Shown here in pieces: positions 18,796 to 30,075 of a stretch of 64,000 bases of DNA. The notes beneath the pieces were generated by a model, which saw only the letters and a list, made by a program, of their open reading frames with translations, did not search any database and was not told where the DNA came from. A program made the translations under genes and the position numbers. Positions within the stretch are counted from its first letter, which is position 1, and each line of letters opens with the position of its first letter. Source of the DNA: Paracentrotus lividus (lineage: Eukaryota > Echinodermata > Echinoidea > Camarodonta > Echinidae); NCBI GenBank assembly GCA_940671915.1, contig CALNVZ010003430.1:14305110-14369109 (forward strand), given 5' to 3'.

Positions 18796-21039
18796 GGTTA
18801 CACTTCGTAATTTCGAAGGTTCGTTATTCCGAAGGTCCATTATTCCGAAGGTTCGTCATTCCGAAACACGTTAATGCCTATACCTCGATGTTCGTTTATC
18901 CGAAATAAAAAAGGGTTCGTTATCCGAACATGTGTGGCGTTATTCGAAGGTTGTTATTCCGAGGTTCGTCATTCGAAAACGAAAAGTTCGTTCATCGAAG
19001 GTTGTCATTCCGAAAACGAAATAGGGTTCGTCATTCCGAACGTTCGTAATCCGAAAACGAAATAGGGTTCGTCATTCGAAGGTCGTATTCCGAAAACGAA
19101 ATAGGGTCGTCATTCCGAAGGTTCGTTAATCCGAAAATAAAATAAGTTTGTAATTAGTCCAAAACTGAAATAATCTGTGGCGAAGCCGGGAAACTGGAGG
19201 GCAGGCGTGTTGGAGGGGAAGGGTATCACCTTAAGAGTTCAATTATTGTTATGAGGGTGGAAAGGGGTATCTATCATTACCAGGGCGTTTAAGAATTCTT
19301 TCAAACGGTGATCATAGGCTTCAGGCCCGTAACTAGGATTTTTCCGGGGGATTCGAAAATTGAAAAGTGGTTTTCTTAAACAGCAAACCTTGCGAGCCAA
19401 AATTTTGGCTCATAACTACCGAAGGCAGTTTATTTAAGTCATGATTTTCTTTAATTCCTCTACGAGGTGATGATAACATCCCTTTTAGCAAAATATGTGT
19501 GAACACGAAGCGTGAGCGGAAAATTTAACATTATATACTTCACTTTGGAGTCAGGAATCAGTCAATGGCTTTTTACGATAACTCTACGAGCGCGACGCGA
19601 GCCGAAAATTTGGCTTATAATGACCTTAAAGTAGTGTATTTTTTACTTTTTTCCCTCTTATTTTTACAGATCCGTAATAGGATTTTTTATAAGGGTTTAA
19701 AATGTGAAAAGCAGACTTTTCGCAAGGATTGAAACTTGCGAGCGCGAAGCGCGAGCCGGAAAATTTTCTTGTTTATGCCTGAATGTGTATGTTATATGCA
19801 CAGTTTATCTCTTATATCTTTCTATTTTCTTTTAATTCCTTAACAAGTTAATGATCACCTCCCTTTTCTAAAAACGTGAACTTTGCCTTGTATTTCCGGC
19901 ATATTTTGCCTCATTTCATTCCACACACAGATGACCAAATCCAAAAGATGCGGGCGAAAAAAAACACAAAATCATATGAATGCTGTGATTGTAGCACATT
20001 TCTTTTTTAACCTATAATTCGCCTATCGAACGGAGGTCAAGTGGACATGGCGAGCGCGAAGCGCGAGCCGAAAATTTTGCTTACATTTTTTAAAATTACA
20101 TGGAGGCTGTGCATTTAAAGCCACATTTGCTTTTTTTTTTATATTCCTAACTAACAAGATGATATTCACCTCCCTGAATTTGATATGCGAGCATAAAGCC
20201 GAAAGGAAAAGCTCTTATTAAATGACTCCTAATTTCATTTTTTTATTGTAATCTCTCTTGAAAACAGGCGAGGTGAAGGATACGCGGGGGGGGGGGGGGG
20301 GGGCTGTAGCCCCTCCAATTCTATCTGTAGACACTTACAAAAATGCGAAAAAGATTATATAGTTTTCCGTGTGTTCAGCGAATCAACTTTGTACCCTCCC
20401 CCCCCCCCCCCGCCATTCCTGCCAAATTCATTTAAAAACGCACCGCGGTCTATAAATATATGCGAGCGCCAGCGAAAATATTGCACACACTATCTGAAAA
20501 TGGGTTTTCTGCACTTCATAATTTAGCTCAGGAACATTTTGTCCATCAGGTAGATAGGCATATTAAAATCCGCAGAGCATTTTATGCATAAAAGTGGGGG
20601 TTTCACACTTTTGGTTAACGCCACCTGGTATCGACCTCACAACCCTTGTAAGGCAGACGCTCTATCCACTGAGCCAACACATCAGTACACTTATATAAAT
20701 GTGTGAGCATTAGTCCCCGCTAGCCCCCGATACCCAAAATATGACACCCCTCCTCGCAATGACAACCTTCGGAACAAACGAACCCTTTTTTCGTTTTCGG
20801 AATGACGAAACCTTCGGAGTAACGAACCTTATTTCGTTTTCGGAATGACGAACCTTCGGAATAACGAACCTTATTTCGTTTTCGGAATGACGAACCTTCG
20901 AATGACGAACCCTTTTTCGTTTTCGGAATCACGAACCTTCGGAATAACGAACCTTCTGAATGACGAACCTTCGGAATAAACGAATCTTCGGATAAAGATT
21001 CCTTTGGAATTACGAACCTTCGGAATAACGGTGCTTACC
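18796..21039. mobile_element. 2,244-bp TIR element of the TTCCGAAGG family
   Basis: Termini are GGTTACACTTCG...CGAAGGTTCG on the left and, inverted, GGTAAGCACCGTTATTCCGA on the right. Inside both ends lie arrays of CCGAAGGTTCGTCATTCCGA words in opposite orientation (18,813-19,140 and 20,758-21,030). The middle (about 19,380-20,490) holds about seven spaced copies of a GCGAGCGCGAAGCGCGAGCC motif, in repeats of roughly 300 bp, and a tRNA-like relic. No transposase frame is present. The 8-bp TATTTTAC duplication and GGT-starting ends link it to the 0.38-kb MITEs in the 2.1-kb array. An hAT-like mobiliser is possible on target length alone. Confidence 0.85.
20632..20690 (-). pseudogene. tRNA-derived relic inside the 2.2-kb element
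   Basis: On the minus strand it has A-box-like TGGCTCAGTGGATAGAGCG, a loop region CTTACAA (TAC triplet, valine-like) and a weak B box GGTCGATACC. The 3' side of the anticodon stem no longer pairs. It probably represents a SINE head captured by the element. Confidence 0.45.
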
Positions 21040-21047
21040 TATTTTAC
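21040..21047. other. Target-site duplication, right copy (TATTTTAC)
   Basis: Exact repeat of 18,788-18,795, bounding the 2,244-bp insertion. Confidence 0.9.
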
Positions 21048-22609
21048 CAGCAAACAGTACGGTTTTCGTAAAAAATACAGCACAAAATTATCTTTGATTG
21101 ATCTGACGAATGACATGATCAAATCACTTGATGACAGAAGATAACAATGGGGTTGTTTATTGATTTCCAGAAAGCTTTTGATACAATAAATCCAAATATC
21201 TTATGCCGTAAATTAGAACACTATGGTGTTCGAGGGATAACTCTATGCTGGTTTAAAAATTACCTCTCAGACAGATATAATATATTAATTATGGAGGCCA
21301 TATTCTTGTAAAAAACGACAACCTGTGGTGTCCCCCAGGGGCTGTTTTAGGGCCCACATTGTTTCTAATATATATTAATGACCTGCCGATCAACAAATTA
21401 TTTCAACTTTCGACTCTTTGCTGATGACTCAAATTTATTCCATACTTTCCCTCCTGGTATAAGAAACATTAATTAGAAGAAGTTACTGTGCAACTGGAAA
21501 AGGTATCTAAATGGTGCAACGCAACAAACTTACTATAATCTGTCCAAAACAAAACTATTGCTTATTACAGGGAGAAGACAAACAATTGAAACACATGGTG
21601 ATGTAATCAATGGAATACAATTATTAAGGAAGTGAAGCTGCATCATTTATTGGAGTCATTATTGACAACACCTGACCTGGAAAGAACATATTCAAAAAGT
21701 CAACAAATGTATTAGAAGAAAAATCGGGTATTTTGTACAGACTCAGGTTTTTTATTCCTAGACAAGTGTTACTAATGCTGTATAAATCACTTATACAACC
21801 CCATATCACTTACGGTATTGAGGTATGGGTAGCACTTATCACACTAACCTACAATGCTTATTCCTAAGTCAAAAAATGGGGTACGTGCAATCACATTTAG
21901 TACATTTGACGCAAATTCTAAAATGCTTTTTAAACAACTTAACCTATTGAACATTTTCCAGTTGCACAAGTTATCTATTGTACCTTCATGCATGACCTTG
22001 TTTATAATAATCTACCATATACACTTACCCGATATTGTTTCTTTAATACACATGGGCATAGCACGAGACAAAAAAGAAAATGAGAAACTTCATATACCTA
22101 AATCAGTATCAAAGCAGGGACAATTTTCCTTAACGTATACAGGTACGACTTTGGAATGATTTACCATTGGTATTAAGGAACATTATCAAGATTTTTTTTC
22201 GCAAACTTTTGAAGAATATTACTCGAAGAATAAATCAATCATGAATAAACAGGTTATTTTGCACCTGCAGTTACAAATTAATTTTGCAAAGTTTAGGGAC
22301 TTATATAACATTTAGTACACTATTAGACTAACAATTATCATGATATAATGACATGTTTTACCATTGCATGTACATGTATCTTATATTGTAAATACCTTCT
22401 GTTTAACCATTGTAAATATCTAATTATTGTAATTCTGTAAGAACATTCAGGTATCAGACTCGATTAGCATAGTCATGCTATTTTCTGATCCCCTTTTTAT
22501 CCTTATATTACATCTCTGTATATCAAATGCCATGTGAAAATGTGAATGTATTTTGATGATGTTAATTGAATGGATAAATAAAGTTCAAGTATCAAGTATC
22601 AAGCATTTG

Positions 22610-22912
22610 TTTGTTTTTGTTTTTTTTTATTTCTTTTCTTTGCTTTACCTTTTTTTTTCTCTTTCTTTGTGTATTTCTTTGTTTTTCCTTCTTTCGTCTC
22701 TTTCTTTATGTGTTTCTTTGTTTTTTCTTCTTTCCCGTATTTCCTTATGTATTTCTTTGTTTTTCCTCATTTCTTCTATTTCCTCATGACTGTATTTCTT
22801 TGTTTTTCCCTTTTTTCTTTTCTTTCCTTGTGTATTTCTTTGTTTTTCCTTCTTTCGTCTCTTTCTTTATGTATTTCTTCTCTTTCCTTATGTATTTCTT
22901 TGATTTTCCTTC
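22610..22912 (-). repeat. Minisatellite, right arm, continuing after the LINE
   Basis: Reverse-orientation TATTTCTTTGTTTTTCCTTC units continue the array cut at 18,646. They run into CTTCGGGTATTTTCCCTGG and the terminal repeat of family E at about 23,005-23,027. Confidence 0.85.
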
Positions 22913-23029
22913 TTCGGGTATTTTCCCTGGAAAAGACGATTCGTGTAGGTGTGAACACAAAACACAAATTATGGGTATTTTCTCGTAAATTAGGGGAATT
23001 TTTCCTGATCGGGTAGGTGTGAAACCATA

Positions 23030-23185
23030 GAGCGGTGGTCTTGTAGTATGGGGAAGATCCCTGGTTCGAAATTTATGTTTGGTAAGGCAATTAGCCCCAA
23101 TACCAAGCCCTGTGGATAGGACTCAAAGCTGTAGAAATTATAAGCATTTCAAAGCTTCACTGCCAGTCGGGTGAAATAAACCAGG
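23030..23185 (+). mobile_element. Probable tRNA-derived SINE with trinucleotide tail
   Basis: It has a promoter-like head (GCGGTGGTCTTGTAGTATGG) and a B-box-like TGGTTCGAAATT. A body follows (CCAATACCAAGCCCTGTGGA, CACTGCCAGTCGGGTG), and it ends AAATTGTCGTCGTC in the (ATC)n tract. Head, body and simple-repeat tail fit a SINE, but I cannot name the family. Confidence 0.5.
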
Positions 23186-23189
23186 CAAA

Positions 23190-23410
23190 ATTGTCGTCGT
23201 CATCATTATCGTCATCATCATCATAATCATCACCATTGATAACATCACCATGACCAACACCATCATCAACTTCACCATCATCATCATCATCACCAACAAC
23301 ATCACCACCACAATGACCACGACCACCACCACCCTCACCATCACCATCGACAACATCACCACCACCACCATCATCATCACCACCGACAATAACATCACCC
23401 ATCATCATAC
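23190..23410. repeat. (CAT/CAC/CAA)n compound microsatellite
   Basis: Imperfect trinucleotide repeats start directly at the 3' end of the SINE, suggesting the SINE tail seeded the expansion. The translations are His/Thr/Ile- or Asp/Gly/Val-rich artefacts. Confidence 0.9.
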
Positions 23411-24356
23411 CATGGCTGTTATTTCTAAATATCCTGCTTTCCAGGAAGCAATTATAAATACCATGAGGTGATCGCGATGATGCATGGCAGTCAATCTCGA
23501 TTTCATGGCTTTGCAGGGTGAATGTGAAAATGATAAACGACCTACTTTTGGTATTGCGATCTGTTTTGGGTCCATTTTCTCTTTCCAATGATGGTTGGGA
23601 TAGGTGCGTGTTTGGGAAAGATCTAAAAAGCAAAATTATAATAAAAAGAAAGAAAATCCTTATTTCTATCGAGAAATTTCAAGGGTCATGGTGCATCTTT
23701 TGATTTTTAAAAGCCAGGGGTCGACCGGTTGTCTACATTGTTGGGGGAGGGGACATTAGAATTTCTTTATACAACGCTACCTGAAAAAAATCGTGTCGAC
23801 AGGGTGGACTGTAATGACAGAATTTCGGTATTTAAAATTTGTGTTCTCTATTCTAATGTTCGGGGTAATCTGCCCTAAAACACCCCCTGGACGACGCCTC
23901 TGTGAAAGAGCCAGAAAGCAAAGGTTTTTACGTGCCTGCCAAAACAGGCATTTTATTTCAGTTTCTCTGAGCTAAATAATGACATATCAACCATCTTAAA
24001 ATAGCCAAAATATTTTGTTTCATTTGTATCACAATCACAAGTTTTATTCATTTATTCAGTGACAATCGAGCCCGGCTTAAAAAAAAACAAAACTGAATAG
24101 TCTTTACCGGAAAAAACTCTGACATTTCTAAATTATGGAAAGCTATCGTGAGCTAAATGTCAGAAAATTATATTTAAAGATACAGTGGGTTGATTTTATT
24201 ATTTATGTAAGATTTTAGAAGCCATATATTCCAGGGAAATTTATTGAAATTACATTGACCATGTTGACTCGGAATGTCGTATGGCAATCAAATAATCAAG
24301 AATTTGATCATTTTGACCCTTTATTCGTTAGAGTGCATCTCCCTATTTGTCTCTCC

Positions 24357-24500
24357 AGTAGCGGACGCAGACCGGAGTCTCACGTCTCACATGTGAATTT
24401 ACCGGGCCCATGCCGTAAACATAATAGAGCCGCTTTTGTCCCAGACAATTGGGCCCCCGAAATGCATTCAATTCTATTTCTGAATCCGCGCCTGCTCTCC
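24357..24500. mobile_element. Possible hAT-type MITE (degenerate)
   Basis: CAGTAGCGGACGCAGA on the left and TCTGAATCCGCGCCTG on the right are imperfect inverted ends of the CAGTGGCGGATCC type common in hAT elements. I see no clear 8-bp duplication. Confidence 0.35.
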
Positions 24501-24982
24501 TCATCTCTTGCCGCGATGTCAACGACATTTTCAAAGTATAGCCATGAGCCATGATCATTACGATGACCATTATACCATTATCAAATCATCTTCACCACTT
24601 TCCCCTCATGAAGCATCTTTACGATCATTTTTGTTCTGCTAACTACTGATGGAGGGCATAATGGGATTTAATTCAACGGCAAAACCACTAATAGACAATT
24701 TTAATTCCTTCCTATTGAAAGCTATTTGCATCTGGATGTTTAAACTCCTTGTGAAGAATAATAATATATAGGTTCCCGTTCAAGTTTTACCTATCTCCGA
24801 TCAATTTGACATTCTTACAAGCACTTCGTCCGAAATGTGGTCGCGATTAATAATTTAAACGTTAATTAAATTGACGATAGTCTCTGCTCCATGAGGTATC
24901 GTTTAAATTAATGAACATTAGCGAATTCGGATGCAAAGAGTTTCATATTGACCCGAAAACCCCTATAATATATTATATACTA

Positions 24983-25015
<33 letters not shown>

Positions 25016-26512
25016 CAAGCTCTTATATGCAGGTTTAAAAATGTATCCAAATACCTTTAAATTGTACAAATAACGAGATATTCAAACGAACAATATTTTT
25101 AATCCAGTTTCCACACATTATTTGTTGCTATGTGAGACAAGCGAGTTGCCCAACAAAGCAACAACTAACGTGTACAAACTGGATTCCAAATATAGTTCAT
25201 TCTTTAAGTTTTTTGAATATTGTAAAACCATCTTGGTATCCACTTAACTCAAATTATATTAGTAAAATGACCGGTATTCGAACCGCATAGGCCTTACCTT
25301 GTAATCGACATTCCCGTGATTCCGAAGACCACAAACTCCTAAACTATCGCTACACTTTGTCTCAACTCTTGTAAGGTATCATGAAACCTTAACTTCAATT
25401 ATCCAATTCTTGGTAAAGAGCAAGGCTTCATATTAAAAGGACATACACGTAATCTCATAATCACGTTTCTTATTACTCTATAAGTCATGCATGTCACGGT
25501 CATACAAGTATTTTCAAATTATTGTACATGTTCATTTTATCTTCATTGTAAACAGGGCAAGATGTTCCATTTTTATTATTATCCAACTACGCGCCTATTA
25601 AACTATATTTCTTCTTCTTCATATTTAAGTAATAATTAGTTCGTGTAATATTTACTAAAATATTTCATAGTGCAATATCTGAGAAAAATACATAAATATG
25701 CACTAAAGGGATATGAATACGAGAGGAGGTATATGGGGTTTGTCTGACTAAACAAAAATTTCTATAAATTACTATGATAATTGAAAGTTTGTAAATAATC
25801 AGAATTAAAAATATAATCCTGAAATGATGCGAGCCGCAGGCATGGAATTTAATTGATAACATTTCAAAACGTAATGCAAACTGTAATCTTCTGGGAAAAT
25901 TTTAATGGAATCCTAAATTAGTGACAATCCTTTGAGCATTACTGCTACGCAATATAGAAGATGGACATACTTTAATGGACATACTTACTGTTGCAGGGGG
26001 AAAATAATATATTACAAATGAAATTTTATATCGGCATTTAACTCATTGACTGCGGCAGACGGCTACTTTCTTTTTAAAACGTGTTTTAATGACATAATTC
26101 AGGAGTCAATGGCTTAATAGCAATCGAAATCAGAAGGGTATCACCAAAAATGAGAAATATAGTGATTTGACAGCTGATGATTACTGTTTCTTTATTTCAA
26201 TATACCTCACGAAAATATTGCACAAGCTTCTTTATATTTGTGACCCGCTACCTCGAAACCACCAATGAGGTGATAGTATTAACAACAGATAAGCGGTGTG
26301 GTCTGCAAAGGATATTATTGATGAGTCTCAACCATGCTTACTATAAGCTGTGCTATACCGTGATATTTAATTTGGTTGAGATAACTATTGTTTGCATGTA
26401 CTTTCTGTATTGACTTCTCTTCGCCACTGTTGGTATTTTTGGAAATAACAACAATTAAAGAGAAAGGTAATTCAGACGACGATGACCATGATTGAAACTG
26501 CAGATGTGACTA

Positions 26513-26641
26513 TATCGGCGGGTCCAGGATTGGGGTGTAGAGGGGTGTATGGTAGTATATTATGCAAATTGCGGGGCAACATTTCTTCTTGTTTAAGATA
26601 CATGTTAGTTTTAGATAACACATAATGTTTAATACGTTATC

Positions 26642-26672
<31 letters not shown>

Positions 26673-26727
26673 ACAAAAAACAGATGGGTCGCACTTATCG
26701 TACGCCCCTGCCTGGATGCGCCAGTGT
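26513..26727. mobile_element. Possible hAT-type MITE (degenerate)
   Basis: GGCGGGTCCAGGATTGGGG on the left and CCCCTGCCTGGATGCGCCAG on the right form an inverted pair of CACTGGCG..CCAGG type. The left end has decayed. AAAAC repeats lie inside. Confidence 0.4.
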
Positions 26728-28200
26728 CATGTGAAAGTGAATGTTTCGGATAAAGGAGAGAGAGAGAGGGAGAGAGAGAAAGAGAGAGAAAGGCATATAG
26801 CCTATACTATTGCCATGATTTATAGAGACTGGTATAACTGTCAACTGTATATGAATGCAAGCAATGTAACAAATAAATGAATAATTCATGAATATAAAAG
26901 AAATGAATGAATTAATAATTAAATTGAAAAATAGATAGATAAATTAAAAAAATAAATAAATATATGAATGGAATGATGTTACCATTCCAATATTATGTTT
27001 GGTATGAAAAGTGCTTAGACATTAAGAGAGATAATGATAGAGAAATGGGTGTGTACATTATTATGAACTAGATAATACTCTACCATTTCCAATAACATGT
27101 TTGTTCTGTGTAATAAGAAAACCACTCCTCTAACAACCACATCAACACCACAAAAAGGAGAGAGGAAGTTTAACGGGGAAATTCATCATGGAATTTGTTT
27201 GGTTTTGAAAAACGCAGAAAAATAAAAGGAAAATATTAGTGAAAGGTTGACGAAAATCCATCCAAGAATAACAAAGAGGAGGTGGCCCAAAACTGGAATT
27301 TGTGAGTTGCATACAGCGCGAATTTCCCCGTTCATTCCCGGGCGAGCAAAAGGGCTCGTCGCCCACCACCCCCCCCCCCCCACCCCCTGGATCCGCGTTT
27401 TGGCGATCTTCGATAATCCTTTTTTACGAATTTCATAATGTAATCCTTTAATTGCATAATGTGCGTGAATCATGATCTTTTTTTGTACCAACGCAACACT
27501 ATTTCATGCATTATGATATCACAAGGCCAGCATACACATTGATGTTCGGGATTGAGAAAGGTAATACATAAGACTATGAGTAATCATGTCATTTCAGAAG
27601 TCTAACTTGATTATGAAAATCACTCTGAGACTTCCTGAATTATGAAAGTCACTTTGAGACTTAATTATAACTTGATTTTAATAAAGATTTGCAATGCTTA
27701 ACAAAATCAAGTATCGAATTTCCATTCTTTTCTCAGATACTGAAATATATCAAATGAAAATAAAAGATAGGCTATATGATTCAGATGCTTTCAATGTCCA
27801 CAGTACAGTATATTATGATGAATAATTTAATATAAGAGAAAAGCCCTGTTTAATTCAAGATACAAAAGTTAATGCAAAACAGCATACCGAAATTCCCACT
27901 ATCAATGAACTACAAATTCAGCAAAATTTACATATTTAATCACACTATCATATTTGGCACACCCAGCATCACATCTTATCAATTAAAACATTTCCATTAA
28001 ACATGGTAAAACATAAAAACAGCAGCAACAACAACAACAACAACATCATTTACATTAAAAAATAATGAATTACAGAGTGTTTTTCATGCAATTTTGAGGG
28101 ATACACGTCATAATTATTTACTAGTTTATTTCATGTTCCAGTGGGTATAATTTTGCCAAATTTCGCAATTGGCCGCAAGTATTTTTTATTTATTATTATA

Positions 28201-28655
28201 GGTTTTCCCGGTCAATTTCAATGTTTTGTAAATCAATTGAACATTAGAGGCATTCATTCTCGGAAAAAACGCTGATGCATCGAAATGTTGACAGTCAAAA
28301 ACCGTATTCAATCATCAAAATTAACGATTGTTGTGATCGATTTCGTATTTGCTCATTCTACTTCATATAATAAGCATATACATTCGGCAATAACTATTCA
28401 AATTCGTCTTCATCCTGTTGACATTTCATTCCGTATACTAAAATTCGCACTAATTTGAATGCACGAAATAATGAAATTAAATGCATATATCCGAATTTGA
28501 ACTTTGTAAACATTACTTTGTGTGCCTAAAAATGAATTTGAGAGCATGAAGACGAAATTGTTTGACTAAAGTCAGTCTGTCGCTTCAAACACACGAATAT
28601 GAATACACATTAAATGAAAACGGATGATAAATGTATGAAATTGGCCGGGAAAACC
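28201..28655. mobile_element. MITE with GGTTTTCCCGG ends, 455 bp
   Basis: The 20-bp terminal inverted repeats GGTTTTCCCGGTCAATTTCA differ at one position between ends. TA lies on both sides (ATTATTATA before, TATATTATT after), consistent with a TA target. The interior is AT-rich and noncoding. Confidence 0.75.
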
Positions 28656-29570
28656 TATATTATTATTTTTTTTTTACTTTTGTTTTTTGCCAATATTTTT
28701 TTCTTTTTTATCGAATCAAATGAAATCAAGTTCAAAAAGCAAATGATAACGAATAAACAAAAAATAAAAAATAAAATAAAATGAATACATCGCAGTGAAA
28801 AATAATATTGAACCTATGAAGTTGTGGTTTCTCCTAGAAGCAAGTCACTGACCATAGATGGAAGGAAACGGGTGGGAGGAGGTTTACAAGCCTTCTTAGA
28901 AAGGAAATTACAAACAGAGCTCTAGCAAAATTTCCCCTGTCTGAGCAGAAGCTACAACAGGTACACTGCATGTGTGTAGAAATTGCAACATAACATAAAG
29001 GGGAAAATCCACAATGAAATTAATTTGGTAAGCATATAAATATTTTATTTCCATATAGTAATTGTTAGTATAAAGCAGTAAAACAATGATCAATAGTCAT
29101 AGTAATATCATAGTAGTCGGAAATGTGTATTTTATTACATTTTATTTAAAGGTATCAACATGAAGTTATTGATAGAACACACACTATAAAAAAAAACAAA
29201 ACAAACAAACAAAAAGTAAAAAAAAGAAGAAAATTATTGTATAGGCCATGGCAATTTCTATTGAATCATCATGACCATCATATTCCACTTTCACATGAGT
29301 CAGTCAATCCCCATTTCATCCAATTCTATAGGTCAAGATCCATTAATATCCTAACCTTTATTGAATGAGTCATTCAGCCTTTAACACTCCCTGTTGGCTG
29401 GAAGATCTAGGAATCTTTTTTTCCTTGATCTTTCTTCTGAGTTTTGATCGTAGTCATTCTCCTTTCCTCGCCATTATCATCGTCTGGTACAATGTGAATT
29501 ATTGATTGGGAAAAATCAAAGAAATTTGTATCAATAGTCATTTTTTTTTAAATCAAATTGAATAACCATA
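28656..29570. other. No gene seen
   Basis: AT-rich, with A-rich runs near 28,750-28,790 and 29,180-29,230. No repeat ends or RNA folds found. Confidence 0.5.
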
Positions 29571-30075
29571 GGGTAAATTGGGGTAAGTGGGACAGTGGGA
29601 TAAGTGAGACACTTTGTGGGAATTGCATGTATGTATATGATTAAGACCTGCCTTAGTGGAGGAACTATTTTAGCGTGAATAAACATACATCTAGCAACAA
29701 ATTGCATGCCTGTTTGGGAAAAATTGACAGTTATCGGAAAAATAATCGTTAAAAATCTGTAACATCTCACGTTTTGACATAAAACGATTGCCAAATAGCT
29801 AATTTTGAAAATACACAAGTATGGAAACTTGTCTTTTTTTCCCAGATCCCTTTTGTTTTAGGGTCGAGATGGTATTGAAATTGTTCACAAAATGAATTTT
29901 AAACTAGAAAATTATATAAAATGAAATGAGATTTAAACAAAATACTTAAAGCAATTGTTTTAGCTAACTGTCCCACTTACCCCACATGCTTAGGGTAAGT
30001 GGGACGCGCCAATTTCAGTAGTATTTTAATGTATAAATATAGTTTGCGAGGATAGATTTTCACTCCGCACTTTTA

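Larger units (their letters stand above)
18647..22605 (+). pseudogene. 5'-truncated dead LINE (CR1/L2-like reverse transcriptase)
   Basis: The surviving part of a non-LTR retrotransposon begins inside the reverse transcriptase. Motifs in order are PIYKKGPKDSPGNYRPISVL (from 18,659), QYGFRKKYST (about 21,054), a catalytic-motif A region FIDFQKAFD (about 21,155), GVPQG (about 21,330), and FADDSNLF, the catalytic motif (about 21,417). A C-terminal stretch with SLIQPHITYGIEVW (about 21,790) and a thumb-like STFDANSK region (about 21,897) follow. Frameshifts occur before FIDFQKAFD and after GVPQG, and several stops follow, so it is inactive. The 3' end is a short repeat tail, AAGTTCAAGTATCAAGTATC, typical of CR1/L2-group LINEs. 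The endonuclease domain and 5' region are missing. GCATT occurs at both edges (18,642-18,646 and about 22,602) and may be the target duplication. The 18,796-21,039 segment is a later insertion. Confidence 0.85.
17473..23027. mobile_element. Large foldback element (family E) with nested insertions
   Basis: Family E ends are GGATTCACACCTACCCGATC-like inverted repeats. Here a right-end fragment in reverse (17,473-17,634) is followed by a left arm (17,635 to about 18,253), a spacer of about 70 bp, and an inverted arm (about 18,321-23,027). Each arm carries TTCCCGTAATTTATG and GTTCACACTACAAAAGTTCC blocks and a purine/pyrimidine minisatellite, inverted between the arms. The right arm is split by a LINE (18,647 to about 22,605), which is itself split by a 2,244-bp element. 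Without those insertions the arms would be about 0.6-0.7 kb each. No transposase is visible. Confidence 0.75.
23411..28200. other. AT-rich stretch, no gene recognised
   Basis: It contains a (TA)n tract (24,993-25,014), GA repeats (about 26,752-26,790), an (AAAAC)n run (26,645-26,680), a C run (27,368-27,382) and two weak hAT-like MITEs listed separately. No frame has recognisable domains. Confidence 0.5.

Noticed and set aside
18427-18874. Plus-strand frame joining the minisatellite to reverse-transcriptase residues and on into CCGAAGG repeats
   Set aside because: A chance read-through of three different repeats. Only the 18,647-18,795 part is LINE coding sequence.
17473-23027. Target-site duplication for the outer foldback of family E
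   Set aside because: The flanks (GGGAGGT before, ATAGAGCG after) do not match, so the outer insertion event is not demonstrated.
23138-23633. Val/Met/Asp/Gly-rich frame on the minus strand
   Set aside because: Translation of the CAT/CAC microsatellite.
25270-25345. Possible tRNA around CCGGTATTCGAACCGCATAGG
   Set aside because: A B-box-like word is present, but no acceptor, D or anticodon stem can be paired.
27340-27420. Possible hAT end around CCCTGGATCCGCG
   Set aside because: No inverted partner or target duplication could be found nearby.
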